Counted from the stretch's first letter, positions 34,392 to 44,235 are shown. The stretch is DNA of 64,000 nucleotides from Paraburkholderia sabiae (GCF_030412785.1 NZ_CP125295.1:6520007-6584006); one strand, 5' to 3'. Notes: a model not told the origin generated them from the sequence alone. Numbers and translations are program-made.

Positions 34392-35609
34392 ATGCCCGCA
34401 TTCCGCTTCGAAGCGATCGACGCCGCAGGCAAGGCGCAAAAAGGCGTGCTCGACGCCGACAGCGCGCGCGGCGCGCGCACGCAGTTGCGCACGCAAGGCC
34501 TGACGCCGCTTGTCGTCGAACCCGCGGCGACGCGCACGCGCGGTGAACGCAGCCAGCGGCTGTCATTGGGACGCAAGCTGTCGCAACGCGAACAGGCGAT
34601 TCTCACGCGCCAACTTGCCAGTCTGCTGATCGCCGGCCTGCCGCTCGACGAAGCGCTGTCCGTGCTCACCGAGCAATCCGAGCGCGATTACATCCGCGAA
34701 CTGATGGCCGCGATCCGCGCGGAAGTGCTCGGCGGCCATTCGCTGGCGAATGCGCTGTCGCAGCATCCGAAAGACTTCCCCGACATCTACCGCGCGCTCG
34801 TCGCAGCGGGCGAACATACGGGCAAGCTCGGCCTCGTGCTGTCGCGTCTCGCCGATTACATCGAGCAACGCAACGCGCTCAAGCAGAAGATCGTTCTCGC
34901 GTTCACGTATCCGACGATCGTCACGATCATCGCGTTCGGCATCGTCACGTTCCTGCTGAGCTATGTGGTTCCGCAAGTCGTCAACGTGTTCGCGAGTACG
35001 AAGCAGCAACTGCCGTTTCTCACCATCATGATGATGGCGCTGTCCGGCTTCGTGCGGAGTTACTGGTGGGCGATGCTGATCGCCGTGGTGATCGTTGTGC
35101 TGGTGGTGCGTTCGATACTCTCGCAGCCGGGCCCGCGTCTCGCGTTCGATCGCTGGACGCTGACAGCGCCTCTCGTCGGCAAGCTCGTGCGCGGCTACAA
35201 CACGGTGCGTTTCGCGAGCACGCTCGGCATTCTGACGGCGGCAGGCGTGCCGATTCTGCGCGCATTGCAGGCCGCGAGCGAGACGCTCAGCAATCGCGCG
35301 ATGCGCGGCAATATCGACGACGCCATCGTGCGCGTGCGCGAAGGCACGTCGCTGTCGCGCGCGCTCGGCAACACGAAGACGTTTCCGCCTGTGCTGGTGC
35401 ACCTGATCCGTTCGGGCGAAGCGACGGGTGACGTGACGTCGATGCTGGACCGCGCGGCCGAAGGCGAAGCGAGCGAACTCGAACGTCGCACGATGTTCCT
35501 GACGAGTCTGCTGGAACCGCTGCTGATCCTGGCGATGGGCGGTGTGGTGCTGGTGATCGTGCTCGCGGTGATGCTGCCGATCATCGAGTTGAACAACCTG
35601 GTGCAATGA
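34392..35609 (+). CDS. gspF: Type II secretion inner-membrane platform protein GspF
   Basis: A 405-residue protein with two repeated cytoplasmic GspF domains and three transmembrane segments. LTRQLASLLIAGLPLDEAL and the later TPLVGKLVRGYNTVRFASTL-type segment mark the two repeats. It is the platform on which GspE acts. It begins four bases after gspE. The gene is followed by the inverted gspC. Confidence 0.95.
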   Translation: MPAFRFEAIDAAGKAQKGVLDADSARGARTQLRTQGLTPLVVEPAATRTRGERSQRLSLGRKLSQREQAILTRQLASLLIAGLPLDEALSVLTEQSERDYIRELMAAIRAEVLGGHSLANALSQHPKDFPDIYRALVAAGEHTGKLGLVLSRLADYIEQRNALKQKIVLAFTYPTIVTIIAFGIVTFLLSYVVPQVVNVFASTKQQLPFLTIMMMALSGFVRSYWWAMLIAVVIVVLVVRSILSQPGPRLAFDRWTLTAPLVGKLVRGYNTVRFASTLGILTAAGVPILRALQAASETLSNRAMRGNIDDAIVRVREGTSLSRALGNTKTFPPVLVHLIRSGEATGDVTSMLDRAAEGEASELERRTMFLTSLLEPLLILAMGGVVLVIVLAVMLPIIELNNLVQ

Positions 35610-35699
35610 CGGCGCGGACGCGCCGTCAGCGTAAGCGCGCGAAAGTGTTGCAAGCCGGGCCGATGCTTTCAGATTGCATCGGCGCGGCAGAGAATGAAA

Positions 35700-36122
35700 T
35701 CAGCGCACGTAGATGGTGGGACCGGGCGGGTTCTGCGGAAGAAACACTTCGGAGCGCGAGCCGTTGCGGTCGATGATGATCGAGCGGGCGCGCACTTCGC
35801 CGAGCTTCACGCCCTGCATGATGTTGCTGCCGAGCGAGACGGCGTGCGGCGGTTCGCCACCGGTACTGATGATCGCGGCGGCGCCTTCGCGCAGGGCGAG
35901 GATGCCGAACAGATGAATGTCCTGATTCGCGGTGCGTGCCAGCTGGCCGCCGAACAGCACTGCCGCCTGGTCCGTCGAAACGGGCGGGCGCACGGCGGCA
36001 GCGGGCACGGGCGCGCCGCCATGCGACGTGAGCGTGACGATCCAGTAAGTGAGCGTCGCGCAGAACACCGCGAAGACGGCTAGCGAAATCAGGCGGATCT
36101 GGAGTGCGTTCATGCGTGTCAT
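35700..36122 (-). CDS. gspC: Type II secretion protein GspC, short form, inverted
   Basis: A 140-residue protein with one N-terminal transmembrane segment (about residues 10-30) and the homology region (LFGILALREGAAAIISTGGEP to VFLPQNPPG) that connects the inner-membrane platform with the secretin. No PDZ or coiled-coil domain follows, so it is much shorter than the roughly 270-300 residues of Klebsiella or Vibrio GspC. It is transcribed opposite to all other gsp genes. Start ATG 36122 (MTRMNAL); ATG 36113 is possible. Confidence 0.88.
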   Translation of the reverse strand: MTRMNALQIRLISLAVFAVFCATLTYWIVTLTSHGGAPVPAAAVRPPVSTDQAAVLFGGQLARTANQDIHLFGILALREGAAAIISTGGEPPHAVSLGSNIMQGVKLGEVRARSIIIDRNGSRSEVFLPQNPPGPTIYVR

Positions 36123-36282
36123 TGTACGGATTATTGTGAATTTTGCGGTATAGGGAACGACGAACGGAACCCTTCAACTGCATGACATTAAAATGACCGA
36201 CCGGACGTGCAGAGTGCTCCATTCTCGACGCATGACGTGACGTCCGATCGATCGACCCCTAATCCTGGAGAGGTAGCAAGCT

Positions 36283-36759
36283 ATGCAAATGTGGACCACA
36301 CGCCGCAACGAGATCGCGGCCATGCGCGCGGGCGTGCGCGCCCGCCGTGAACGCGGGTTCACGCTGATCGAAATCATGGTCGTGATTGCGATTCTCGGCA
36401 TTCTGGCTGCGCTGATCGTGCCGAAGATCATGAGCCGTCCGGACGAAGCACGCCGCGTCGCCGCGAAGCAGGACATCGGCACGATCATGCAGTCGCTGAA
36501 ACTCTATCGTCTCGACAATGGCCGCTATCCGAGTCAGGAGCAAGGACTGCGCGCGCTGATCGAAAAGCCGTCGACGGATCCCGTGCCGAACAACTGGAAG
36601 GACGGCGGCTATCTGGAGCGTCTGCCTAACGATCCGTGGGGCAACCAGTATCAGTACCTGAACCCGGGCGTGCACGGCGAGATCGACGTGTTCAGCTACG
36701 GCGCGGACGGCAAGGCGGGCGGCGAAGGCAACGATGCCGACGTCGGCTCCTGGCAATAA
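36283..36759 (+). CDS. gspG: Type II secretion major pseudopilin GspG
   Basis: A 158-residue pseudopilin. A 25-residue basic leader ends at the prepilin cleavage site RGFTLIEIMVVIAILGIL, with Glu5 conserved. The C-terminal body has the calcium-loop pattern LPNDPWGNQYQYLNPG. GGAGAGG supplies the ribosome site. It is the first gene of the G-N operon. The leader is longer than average. Confidence 0.96.
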   Translation: MQMWTTRRNEIAAMRAGVRARRERGFTLIEIMVVIAILGILAALIVPKIMSRPDEARRVAAKQDIGTIMQSLKLYRLDNGRYPSQEQGLRALIEKPSTDPVPNNWKDGGYLERLPNDPWGNQYQYLNPGVHGEIDVFSYGADGKAGGEGNDADVGSWQ

Positions 36760-36799
36760 GCGGCTTCGGACTGCATCGATATCGATCGTAACCGGCACC

Positions 36800-37342
36800 A
36801 TGCGACTGCACGACTGCATGCCCTATGCATCCCGCGACACCGTCAGCGCCGATGGCGCCGGCGGTCGTGCGAAGCAGCATGCATCGGGCGGACGTCAGCG
36901 CGGCTTTACGCTGCTCGAAATGCTTGTCGTGCTGGTGATCGCGGGTTTGCTGGTATCGCTGGCGTCGCTGTCGCTGAATCGCAATCCGCGCACGGATCTG
37001 AACGAGGAAGCGCAGCGGCTCGCGCTGCTGTTCGAATCGGCGGGCGACGAAGCGCAAGTGCGCGCGCGCCCGATTTCGTGGCTGCCGCTCGAAGGCGGCT
37101 TTCGTTTCGATATCCATACGAACGACGGCTGGCGTCCGTTGCGCGACGACCTGCTCGGACCGCGCCGCTGGGAAGGCGGCGTGACGGGCGTAGCAATCGA
37201 CTATCCCGGTTCGAACACGCAGGCGGATCGCATCGTGTTCGGCACCGAGAGCATCGATGCGCCCGTGCAGGTCACGCTGTTCTCCTCCGTGGGGCGCGTG
37301 ACGATCGTCGGCACGGGCAACGGCCGTTACGAGGTCCGCTGA
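36800..37342 (+). CDS. gspH: Type II secretion minor pseudopilin GspH
   Basis: A 180-residue minor pseudopilin. The leader of about 35 residues ends at QRGFTLLEMLVVLVIAGLL; the Glu5 is conserved. Start chosen at ATG 36800 in the gap after gspG; ATG 36818 is also possible. It overlaps gspI by one base (TGATG). It forms part of the tip or body of the pseudopilus. Confidence 0.92.
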   Translation: MRLHDCMPYASRDTVSADGAGGRAKQHASGGRQRGFTLLEMLVVLVIAGLLVSLASLSLNRNPRTDLNEEAQRLALLFESAGDEAQVRARPISWLPLEGGFRFDIHTNDGWRPLRDDLLGPRRWEGGVTGVAIDYPGSNTQADRIVFGTESIDAPVQVTLFSSVGRVTIVGTGNGRYEVR

Positions 37343-37773
37343 TGCCGCGCGCGCTTCGGGTTCGCCGCGTGCGCGGCGCTGTGCATAACGTCGGCGCGAG
37401 CCAGTCCAAAGGCTTCACGATGATCGAAGTGCTGGTCGCGCTGACGATCATCGCGGTGGCGCTGGCCGCTTCGCTGCGCGCCGTCGGCAGTCTTGCGACG
37501 GGCGAGGCGGATCTGCATCGACGGCTGCTGGCGGGCTGGAGCGCGGACAACGCGCTCGCCCAGTTGCATCTGACGCATGCATGGCCCGAAGTCGGGTCGC
37601 AGAGTTTCGACTGTTCGCAGGGCAACCTGCAACTGATGTGCACGGAAAACGTGAGCGCGACGCCGAACCCGGTGTTTCGACGCGTCGAGGTGTCAGTGAC
37701 GTCGCCCGGCCGGCCGGGCAACCTCGCGCAGATGGTGACGGTGATCGCGAATGAAACGAATCGCTCGCTCTGA
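37342..37773 (+). CDS. gspI: Type II secretion minor pseudopilin GspI
   Basis: A 143-residue pseudopilin, with leader ending at KGFTMIEVLVALTIIAVAL and conserved Glu5. ATG 37342 overlaps the gspH stop. Its 3' end overlaps gspJ by 23 bases. GspI nucleates the I-J-K tip complex. Confidence 0.93.
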   Translation: MPRALRVRRVRGAVHNVGASQSKGFTMIEVLVALTIIAVALAASLRAVGSLATGEADLHRRLLAGWSADNALAQLHLTHAWPEVGSQSFDCSQGNLQLMCTENVSATPNPVFRRVEVSVTSPGRPGNLAQMVTVIANETNRSL

Positions 37774-38455
37774 GCACGAGGTGCCGCGCGTTCGCCGTTC
37801 GCTGCTGTCGAGAAAGACAGCGGGCGGTTTCACGCTGATCGAGCTGCTCGTCGCGATTGCGATTCTGGCCGTGATCGCGGTGCTGTCGTGGCGTGGACTG
37901 GATCAGATCATCCGCGGACGGCAGACGATCACGAATGCAATGGAAGACGAGCGCGTGTTCGCGCAGTTCTTCGACCAGGTGCGCATCGACGTGCGCAACG
38001 CCGCCTCCGACGACGAAGCGGGCGAACCCGCCGTCGCAGTCAACGGCAATGCGCTGCAGATCGTGCGATACATGCGCACGCCGGGTGTGGCGCCGCGGCT
38101 GGTGGTGGTGCGGTACAGGATCGCCGAAGGGCGCATCATCCGCTATGCGTCGCCGCCGCTCGCGAACATCGGCGAAGTGCGCCGCGCGCTCGGCGGGTCG
38201 GAGAACGGAGACTGGAATTCGGTGCCGTTGATCGGCGGCGTCGGCGCGATTTCCGCGCGGATGTACGTGCCGAAAGTCGGCTGGACGACGCAGATGAAAG
38301 ACGTGCAGGCGGCGATCACGGAGAACGACAATAATCTGAAGGTGCCTCAGCTCGGCAATGCGCCGCTGCCGAGGTCGGTGACGGGGCTCGAGGTGAGCAT
38401 CGGCGCGAATTCGCTCGCGCGGCCCGTGACGCGGGTTTTTCTCGTGGGAGAGTGA
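37751..38455 (+). CDS. gspJ: Type II secretion minor pseudopilin GspJ
   Basis: A 234-residue pseudopilin with the cleavage site GGFTLIELLVAIAILAVI and conserved Glu5. The C-terminal domain is the usual GspJ beta-fold. It starts inside the 3' end of gspI, so the two are translationally linked. Confidence 0.93.
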   Translation: MKRIARSEHEVPRVRRSLLSRKTAGGFTLIELLVAIAILAVIAVLSWRGLDQIIRGRQTITNAMEDERVFAQFFDQVRIDVRNAASDDEAGEPAVAVNGNALQIVRYMRTPGVAPRLVVVRYRIAEGRIIRYASPPLANIGEVRRALGGSENGDWNSVPLIGGVGAISARMYVPKVGWTTQMKDVQAAITENDNNLKVPQLGNAPLPRSVTGLEVSIGANSLARPVTRVFLVGE

Positions 38456-38464
38456 GATCTGATC

Positions 38465-39568
38465 ATGCGCTTTCGCCCTGCCCGTTCCCGTTCGACGCGT
38501 TCCGCGCAACGCGGCGCCGCGATCATCAGCGCGCTGCTGGTCGTCGCGCTGTCGGCGATTCTCGTCTCGGGCATGTTGTGGCGGCAGCAGGTGCAGATCC
38601 GGCGCATCGAAAACCAGCGGCTGCTCGCGCAGGCGCATTGGGTGTCGCGCGGCGCGCTCGACTGGACGCGGCTGATTCTGCGCTCGGAAGGCGATACGTC
38701 GGCGGGGATCACGTATCTCGGCGGTGTCTGGGGCGTGCCGATTGCGCGGACGCGGCTGTCGGACTTTCTCGGCCAGATCGGCGAAGTCCGCGCGCAGGAA
38801 GGCGCGGCTACCTACATCTCCGGTTCCATCGAGGACGCGCAGGCCAAGTTCAATCTGCGCAACCTCGTTTCGACGGCCGTCCCCGGCGCGCTGACGCTGA
38901 ATCTCCAGCAGATCGAGGCGTTCCAGCGCCTGCTCCAGCTGCTCGGCATCAACGGACAGCTCGCGAAAAACACGGCGTTGCAGTTGCGCGCGGGTCTGCG
39001 GCAGTCGGCGACGCGCTTTCAGACGGCCGTCAATCCCGGTACCCCCGTCGATCCCACGCAGCAGGTGCAAGGCGGCGCCGCAGGCGGCGGCAACTACACG
39101 AATCAGCCTGGCATCGACGACACCGAAGGGAACGCGCCTGTCGCGCCGCTGCAGATGACGGGCGTCGATTCGTTGCTCGACGTGCCGGGCTTCACACCGG
39201 AGACGGTCGCGCGGCTGCGTCCATTCGTGACCGTGCTGCCCACGGCGACGCCCGTCAACATGAACACCGCGCCCGCCGAAGTGGTCGCGGCGGTCGTGCC
39301 GGGCATGAGTCTGTCGAGTGCGCAGGCTTTCGTCGCGCGCCGCGAGACGGTGTTCTTTCACAACGTCGGCGACGTGCAGCTCGCACTGCGCGGCTCGGGC
39401 GTGCAGCAGCTCGTATTCGATCCGAACCAGCTCGACGTCAATACCAGCTACTTCCTCGTCCACGGACGCGTCGAGCACGAGCGGGCGGAAGTCGATCGCA
39501 CGACCCTCGTCTATCGCGACGCACTGACGCATACGACGCGTATCGTATGGGGACGAGATCAACTATGA
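38465..39568 (+). CDS. gspK: Type II secretion minor pseudopilin GspK
   Basis: A 367-residue pseudopilin, the largest of the minor ones. The leader is followed by QRGAAIISALLVVALSAIL; position 5 is not Glu, as usual for GspK. The later part contains SAM-like repeats, including FTPETVARLRPFVTVLP and NMNTAPAEVVAAVVPGM. It sits at the pseudopilus tip with I and J. ATG 38465. Confidence 0.93.
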   Translation: MRFRPARSRSTRSAQRGAAIISALLVVALSAILVSGMLWRQQVQIRRIENQRLLAQAHWVSRGALDWTRLILRSEGDTSAGITYLGGVWGVPIARTRLSDFLGQIGEVRAQEGAATYISGSIEDAQAKFNLRNLVSTAVPGALTLNLQQIEAFQRLLQLLGINGQLAKNTALQLRAGLRQSATRFQTAVNPGTPVDPTQQVQGGAAGGGNYTNQPGIDDTEGNAPVAPLQMTGVDSLLDVPGFTPETVARLRPFVTVLPTATPVNMNTAPAEVVAAVVPGMSLSSAQAFVARRETVFFHNVGDVQLALRGSGVQQLVFDPNQLDVNTSYFLVHGRVEHERAEVDRTTLVYRDALTHTTRIVWGRDQL

Positions 39569-39596
39569 ACAACGCATTTTCCCGAGAGAGTGGCCT

Positions 39597-40985
39597 TTGA
39601 GCACGCTGATCGTTCTTCTGCCGCCGCGTGATCCGGCGGTGCCGTCGCAGGAATGGCAACTGCCGGAGCTGCCGTTTCTGCTGCTCGACAAATCGGGGCG
39701 CATCCAGCGCGCCGGCCGCTCGGCGCCCGGTCTGCTGCCGCGCGCCACGTCGACCGTGCTGATGCTCGCTGCGCGCGACTGCCTGATGCTCGCCGCGACG
39801 GTGCCGCCGCTCAAGGGCCCGCGCTTGCGTCAGGCGTTGCCGAACGTCGTCGAAGATCAACTGATCCAGGATCCGCAGACGACGCACATCGCGCTCGATC
39901 CGCAGTCGCTGGACGGCAAACGCCATGTGCTCGCGATCGTCGATCGCGGCTGGTTCCGCTTTATCGTCGAGACGTTCGCGGCGGCGGGCCATCGCAATGT
40001 GAAGGCGGTCCCCGTCGCGCGCTGTCTGCCGCAGCCGGTTGCCGCAGCGGTTGCTTCTAACGTGGCCACCACGGCAGTGCACGCGGAAGAAGCTGTCGCT
40101 GCAGGCGCCGATGCCCCACCGCCGCCCGAAGAACCGTCCGCCGTCGACATCACGCCTGTCGTTGCCGCCGTGCTCGGCCATGTCGTGTCGTCGACGGCAG
40201 CCGTACTCGGCGAAGGCGCCATCGACGCCACGCCGCCTCGCGTCGAACTGGCGCTCGCGCGCGGCCCGCTCGGCGAAGGGCTGGCCGTTCCCGAAGCGGC
40301 TGTCGGCGCGACCGTCGCGGCGCTCGCCGGCAATGCGCCCGTCACGCTTTACACGCTCGTCGATATGCCCGGCAGCGAGCCGCGCATGGCGTCGACCGCA
40401 CAGCCGGGACGGCCGACCATCGCGGGCGCGCTGCCGTTGTCGTTCGAAACGCTGGCGCGCAATGCCATTCAATGCCGCTTCGATCTCGCGCAGTTCGAAT
40501 TCGCCGTGCAGCCGTGGCGGCTCGATCGCGCGACACTGCGCCGTCTGCGCCTGCCGCTGTGGCTGCTGGTCGGCACGGTGGTGGTCGCGATCATCGGCGC
40601 GAATCTGCAGTGGCTGATGCTGTCGCGTCAGCGCGATGCGATCAGCGCGCAGATGACGGAACTGCTGCTCAACACGTTTCCGAAGACGACGGTCGTGCTC
40701 GACGCGCCTGACCAGATGGCGCGCCAGTTGCAGCAATTGCGCGTCGCGGCGGGAGAACTGTCGCCGGACGATTTCCTGTCGCTGGCGGATGGCCTTGCTC
40801 GCTCGCTCGGGCCGATTCCCGTCAACGGTCTTGCCGCGCTCGACTATCACGACCGGCGCGTCGACGTGACGTTCAAGCCCGAGGTCAAGGTCGACCCGGA
40901 GTTTCAGCAGCGTCTGACGCGTAACGGCCTGAACGGCGCGATCGACAGCAACACGGGCAAGTGGACGATCAGGAAAGGACAATGA
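39597..40985 (+). CDS. gspL: Type II secretion protein GspL
   Basis: A 462-residue bitopic protein. The N-terminal cytoplasmic actin-like domain binds GspE; a single transmembrane segment (LPLWLLVGTVVVAIIGANL) lies near residue 320 and a ferredoxin-like periplasmic domain follows. An Ala/Val-rich low-complexity insert is present around residues 140-240. The start is TTG (39597) after GAGAGTGG. It overlaps gspM by four bases (ATGA). Confidence 0.92.
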   Translation: MSTLIVLLPPRDPAVPSQEWQLPELPFLLLDKSGRIQRAGRSAPGLLPRATSTVLMLAARDCLMLAATVPPLKGPRLRQALPNVVEDQLIQDPQTTHIALDPQSLDGKRHVLAIVDRGWFRFIVETFAAAGHRNVKAVPVARCLPQPVAAAVASNVATTAVHAEEAVAAGADAPPPPEEPSAVDITPVVAAVLGHVVSSTAAVLGEGAIDATPPRVELALARGPLGEGLAVPEAAVGATVAALAGNAPVTLYTLVDMPGSEPRMASTAQPGRPTIAGALPLSFETLARNAIQCRFDLAQFEFAVQPWRLDRATLRRLRLPLWLLVGTVVVAIIGANLQWLMLSRQRDAISAQMTELLLNTFPKTTVVLDAPDQMARQLQQLRVAAGELSPDDFLSLADGLARSLGPIPVNGLAALDYHDRRVDVTFKPEVKVDPEFQQRLTRNGLNGAIDSNTGKWTIRKGQ

Positions 40986-41485
40986 AAGCAGAACTGTTGA
41001 ACACGTGGGCCGGCTTCTGGGAAGCGCGCACGGTACGCGAAAAAGGGCTGTTGACGTGGGGCGGCGTGGTGCTCGCGGTGGTCATCGTCTGGTCGGTGCT
41101 GTGGGCGCCTGCACAGGAAGGCCGCGCACGGCTGCGCGAATCGATCCCGAGCCTGCAGCGGCAGCTTTCGCAGATGACGGCGGACGCGAATGAAGCGCGT
41201 GCGCTGTCGGCGTCGGCACAAGGCGTGGCGCCGACGGGCGGTGCGCTGAAGGACGCGCTGACGGCGTCGCTGAACGATCATGGCCTTGCGGCGACGCAGG
41301 TGCAGGTGATCGGCAACGCGGTGCAGATCCAGTTGAAGAACGCGTCGTTCCCCGCGTGGACGCAATGGCTCGACGACGCGCGCAAGCAGTTCAAGGTGCA
41401 GGTGTCCGAGGCGCACGTGACGGGGCTCAAGCAGGACGGACAGGTCGATCTGACGGCGTCGCTGCAGCCGGCTGCCATCAAATGA
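40982..41485 (+). CDS. gspM: Type II secretion protein GspM
   Basis: A 167-residue protein with one N-terminal membrane segment (WGGVVLAVVIVWSVLWAP) and a periplasmic domain. It interacts with GspL in the inner-membrane platform. ATG 40982 overlaps the gspL stop codon. Confidence 0.92.
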   Translation: MKAELLNTWAGFWEARTVREKGLLTWGGVVLAVVIVWSVLWAPAQEGRARLRESIPSLQRQLSQMTADANEARALSASAQGVAPTGGALKDALTASLNDHGLAATQVQVIGNAVQIQLKNASFPAWTQWLDDARKQFKVQVSEAHVTGLKQDGQVDLTASLQPAAIK

Positions 41486-41507
41486 CGGCGCTGCCACGGG
41501 ATCACGC

Positions 41508-42287
41508 ATGAGTTTCTGGATGCGGCGATTGCGCGCCGCGCTGCCCTGGCTCGTCGTCGCGCTGATCGCGAACGTTCTGGTGTTGCTCGTGATGGCGCCC
41601 GCCGCGTGGGTCACGCCGCAGTTCGCGAAGGCGACGCAGGGGCATGTCAATCTCGTCGACCCTTCGGGGTCGCTGTGGCACGGCTCGGCTTCGCTGATGC
41701 TCGCCGCCGGGCCCGGCTCGGAAGCGGCGACGCTGCTGCCGGGGCGGATCGAATGGCGCACGTCGTTCTGGCCGCTTTTCATGGGCCGCGTCCACATGCA
41801 GATGCGGCAAAGCGAAGCGATGCCGGACCCCGTGGTCGTCGATGCGACGCTGCGCAACGCGACGCTGTCGGGCGGCAGCATTGCGGTGCCGGCGTCGTTG
41901 CTCGCCGGCCTCGGTGCGCCCTTCAATACGCTCGATCTGCAAGGCGACGTGCGGCTCACATGGACCGACTGGCGCAGCTTCAATCGCCAGGCGTTCGGCC
42001 AGCTGATCGTCACGCTCAACGATATGAGCTCGCGTGTGTCGCGTGTGAAGCCGCTCGGGTCGTATCGCGTGGTCTTTCAGGCGCAGGGCGCGTCCGGTGC
42101 GCTCGATCTGTCGACGACGAAAGGACCGTTGCTGCTCAACGGTCATGGCACGGTCAGCGAGGCGTCGACGTCCTTCACGGGCGTCGCGAGCACGACGCCC
42201 GACGCCGTCGACAATCTCGCGGGACTGCTAAATCTGTTAGGACGTCCGATGGGGCCCGGCCAGGTTGCGCTGACCTTCGCTCACTGA
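41508..42287 (+). CDS. gspN: Type II secretion protein GspN
   Basis: A 259-residue protein with an N-terminal membrane anchor (LPWLVVALIANVLVLLVM) and a GspN-type periplasmic domain (NLVDPSGSLWHGSASLMLA). GspN is often dispensable and its role is unclear. It is the last gene of the cluster, followed by a terminator at 42317-42353. Confidence 0.9.
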   Translation: MSFWMRRLRAALPWLVVALIANVLVLLVMAPAAWVTPQFAKATQGHVNLVDPSGSLWHGSASLMLAAGPGSEAATLLPGRIEWRTSFWPLFMGRVHMQMRQSEAMPDPVVVDATLRNATLSGGSIAVPASLLAGLGAPFNTLDLQGDVRLTWTDWRSFNRQAFGQLIVTLNDMSSRVSRVKPLGSYRVVFQAQGASGALDLSTTKGPLLLNGHGTVSEASTSFTGVASTTPDAVDNLAGLLNLLGRPMGPGQVALTFAH

Positions 42288-42316
42288 CTTCGCTCCTGAC
42301 TTCATTCGCCGCCTCA

Positions 42317-42353
42317 AAAAACGACGGCCGCCATGTTTGCGCATGGCGGCCGT
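42317..42353. terminator. Terminator between gspN and the efflux outer-membrane gene
   Basis: A 12-base-pair stem, ACGGCCGCCATG/CATGGCGGCCGT, with a short loop. On the minus strand it is followed by a T-rich run (TTTTTT after a CG), so it suits the minus-strand gene best; it also follows gspN. Confidence 0.8.
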
Positions 42354-42387
42354 TTGCATTGCGGTGGTTAGGTTGCGTGCGTTCCGT

Positions 42388-43989
42388 TCAGCCTGCGGAG
42401 GCTGCTGCCTTTGCGACCGGCACGACAGGTGCCGCAGGCGCGGAAGCGGGCGCGGGCGCCGCGATATCGCCCGTTTCGCGGTTCATCTGCGATGCGTCCC
42501 AGCCACCGCCGAGCGCCTTCACGAGCCCAACCGACGACACCATCCGCTGACCCGCGATGCTCGCGAGCTTCTGCTCCGCCGTGAACGCGGTGGTTTGCGC
42601 CGTCAGCACGTTCAGGTAATCGACGGTGCCGGACTTGTACTGGTTTGTGACGATATCGAGCGCCTGCTGGGCAGACTGGACGGCCTGCTCCTGCACGTCG
42701 ATTTCCTGCTCGAGGATTCGCAGCGACGCCAGATTGTCTTCGACATCCTGGAACGCCGTCAGCACCGCCAGCCGGTACGTGGCGACGTCCTGATCGTAGG
42801 CGGCGCGCGCGGCGTCCGTCTGCGCCTTGCGCAGACCGGCGTCGAAGATCGTGCCCGCGAGTTGCGGTCCGAGCGTCCAGAAGCGCGACGGCATTTGCAG
42901 CAATTGCGAGAACACCGAGCTTTCGAAGCCGCCGCTCGCCGACAACGTCAGCGTCGGGAAAAACGCGGCGATCGCGATGCCGATCTGTTCGTTTGCCGCC
43001 GCCGCCTTGCGTTCGGCAGAAGCGATGTCGGGACGCCGTTCGAGTAGCGCGGACGGCAGCTGCGCGGGAACGCCGGGCGGCACGGCATCGAGCGGCGCGG
43101 GCGGCAACGAGAACGTGGACGCGGGCTCACCGACCAGCACGGCGATCGCGTGTTCGTTCTGTGCGCGGGCGACGCCGTTGTCGATCGCGGCCGCCTGCGC
43201 CGATTGCAGCTGCGTTTGCGCCTGAATCACGTCCGAACGGGCGGCGACGCCCTGCGCGTAGCGATTCTGCGTGAGCGTGAGCGAGCGCTGGTACGCGGCG
43301 ACGGTGTCGTCGAGCAGTTTTTGCTGTGCGTCGAGCGAACGGGTGTTGAAGTAGGTTTGCGCGAGCGTCGCCTGAGCGGACAGGCGAGCGTTCGCGAGAT
43401 CGGCGGCTGCCGCCTGCTGTCCGGCCTGCTGACCGGCGACCGTTCGGCTCACCTTGCCCCACAGGTCCGGTTCCCAGGTGGCGTCGAGCGACAGGCTGTA
43501 GCTGTTGCTGATCGTGCCCGAACTGCTCAGCGACGACGTCGTGCCGCCGCCTCCGCCCGTCACCGAGCCACTGAAGCTGCGGCTGGGCGTGCGCGAGCGC
43601 GACGCATCCGCCGAAGCGCTGATCACCGGGAAATACGCGGCGCGCGCTTCGCCGACCAGCGCGCGCGCCTGCCGGTAAGCGGCGGCGAACTGGGCGACGC
43701 TCTGGTTCGATGCGTTGAGCCGCTCTTCGAGCGCGTTCAGCTGCGAATCGTTGTAGATGGACCACCATGCGCCGCGGTCCTGCTGGTCGGCGGGCTGCGC
43801 GACTTTCCAGCCGTCGGCGGCTTCCTTGTACGAAGCGGGAATGTCGACGGACGGCCGCTTGTAGTCGGGCCCGACCGCGCAGCCGGCGAGCGCGAAAACC
43901 AACGCGGCGGAAACAGCGATGCTCAGGACGCGCGGCCCCGCGACGTTCGCGACAGCGGCGCGTGCGCGCGAAGTTCGATCAAACTGCAT
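42388..43989 (-). CDS. RND/MFS efflux outer-membrane factor (NodT/OprM-family lipoprotein)
   Basis: A 533-residue TolC-like outer-membrane lipoprotein. The lipobox is FALAGC (Cys about residue 36) and the sequence then starts AVGPDYKRPSVDIP, typical of the NodT family. Two OEP repeats follow, each with long coiled-coil helices. A Gly/Ser/Thr-rich insert is present around residues 125-145. Start ATG 43987-43989 with AGGAA upstream. It is intact, whereas its presumed MFS and MarR partners on the other strand are broken. Confidence 0.92.
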   Translation of the reverse strand: MQFDRTSRARAAVANVAGPRVLSIAVSAALVFALAGCAVGPDYKRPSVDIPASYKEAADGWKVAQPADQQDRGAWWSIYNDSQLNALEERLNASNQSVAQFAAAYRQARALVGEARAAYFPVISASADASRSRTPSRSFSGSVTGGGGGTTSSLSSSGTISNSYSLSLDATWEPDLWGKVSRTVAGQQAGQQAAAADLANARLSAQATLAQTYFNTRSLDAQQKLLDDTVAAYQRSLTLTQNRYAQGVAARSDVIQAQTQLQSAQAAAIDNGVARAQNEHAIAVLVGEPASTFSLPPAPLDAVPPGVPAQLPSALLERRPDIASAERKAAAANEQIGIAIAAFFPTLTLSASGGFESSVFSQLLQMPSRFWTLGPQLAGTIFDAGLRKAQTDAARAAYDQDVATYRLAVLTAFQDVEDNLASLRILEQEIDVQEQAVQSAQQALDIVTNQYKSGTVDYLNVLTAQTTAFTAEQKLASIAGQRMVSSVGLVKALGGGWDASQMNRETGDIAAPAPASAPAAPVVPVAKAAASAG

Positions 43990-44235
43990 GCAAATGAATT
44001 CCTGTCGATTCGGATGGCGCCATGCGCCGGGACGATCGCCAAGCGGCCGCTCGCGCGATGTCCGGTGCTGTTCGCGTTGGCCGAATGGTAGCTCACGCGT
44101 CGCGCGGCGAGGAAACCAGAAGAGTAATGCCGCGCACGCCCGGCGTGTGTTACCGACGGTGAAGTGACGGTTACGCGCTGTTACGCCACGGTTCGCGGGT
44201 CGGCGCCGTGTCGGTCGTGGAAGCAAAAAGCAGCA

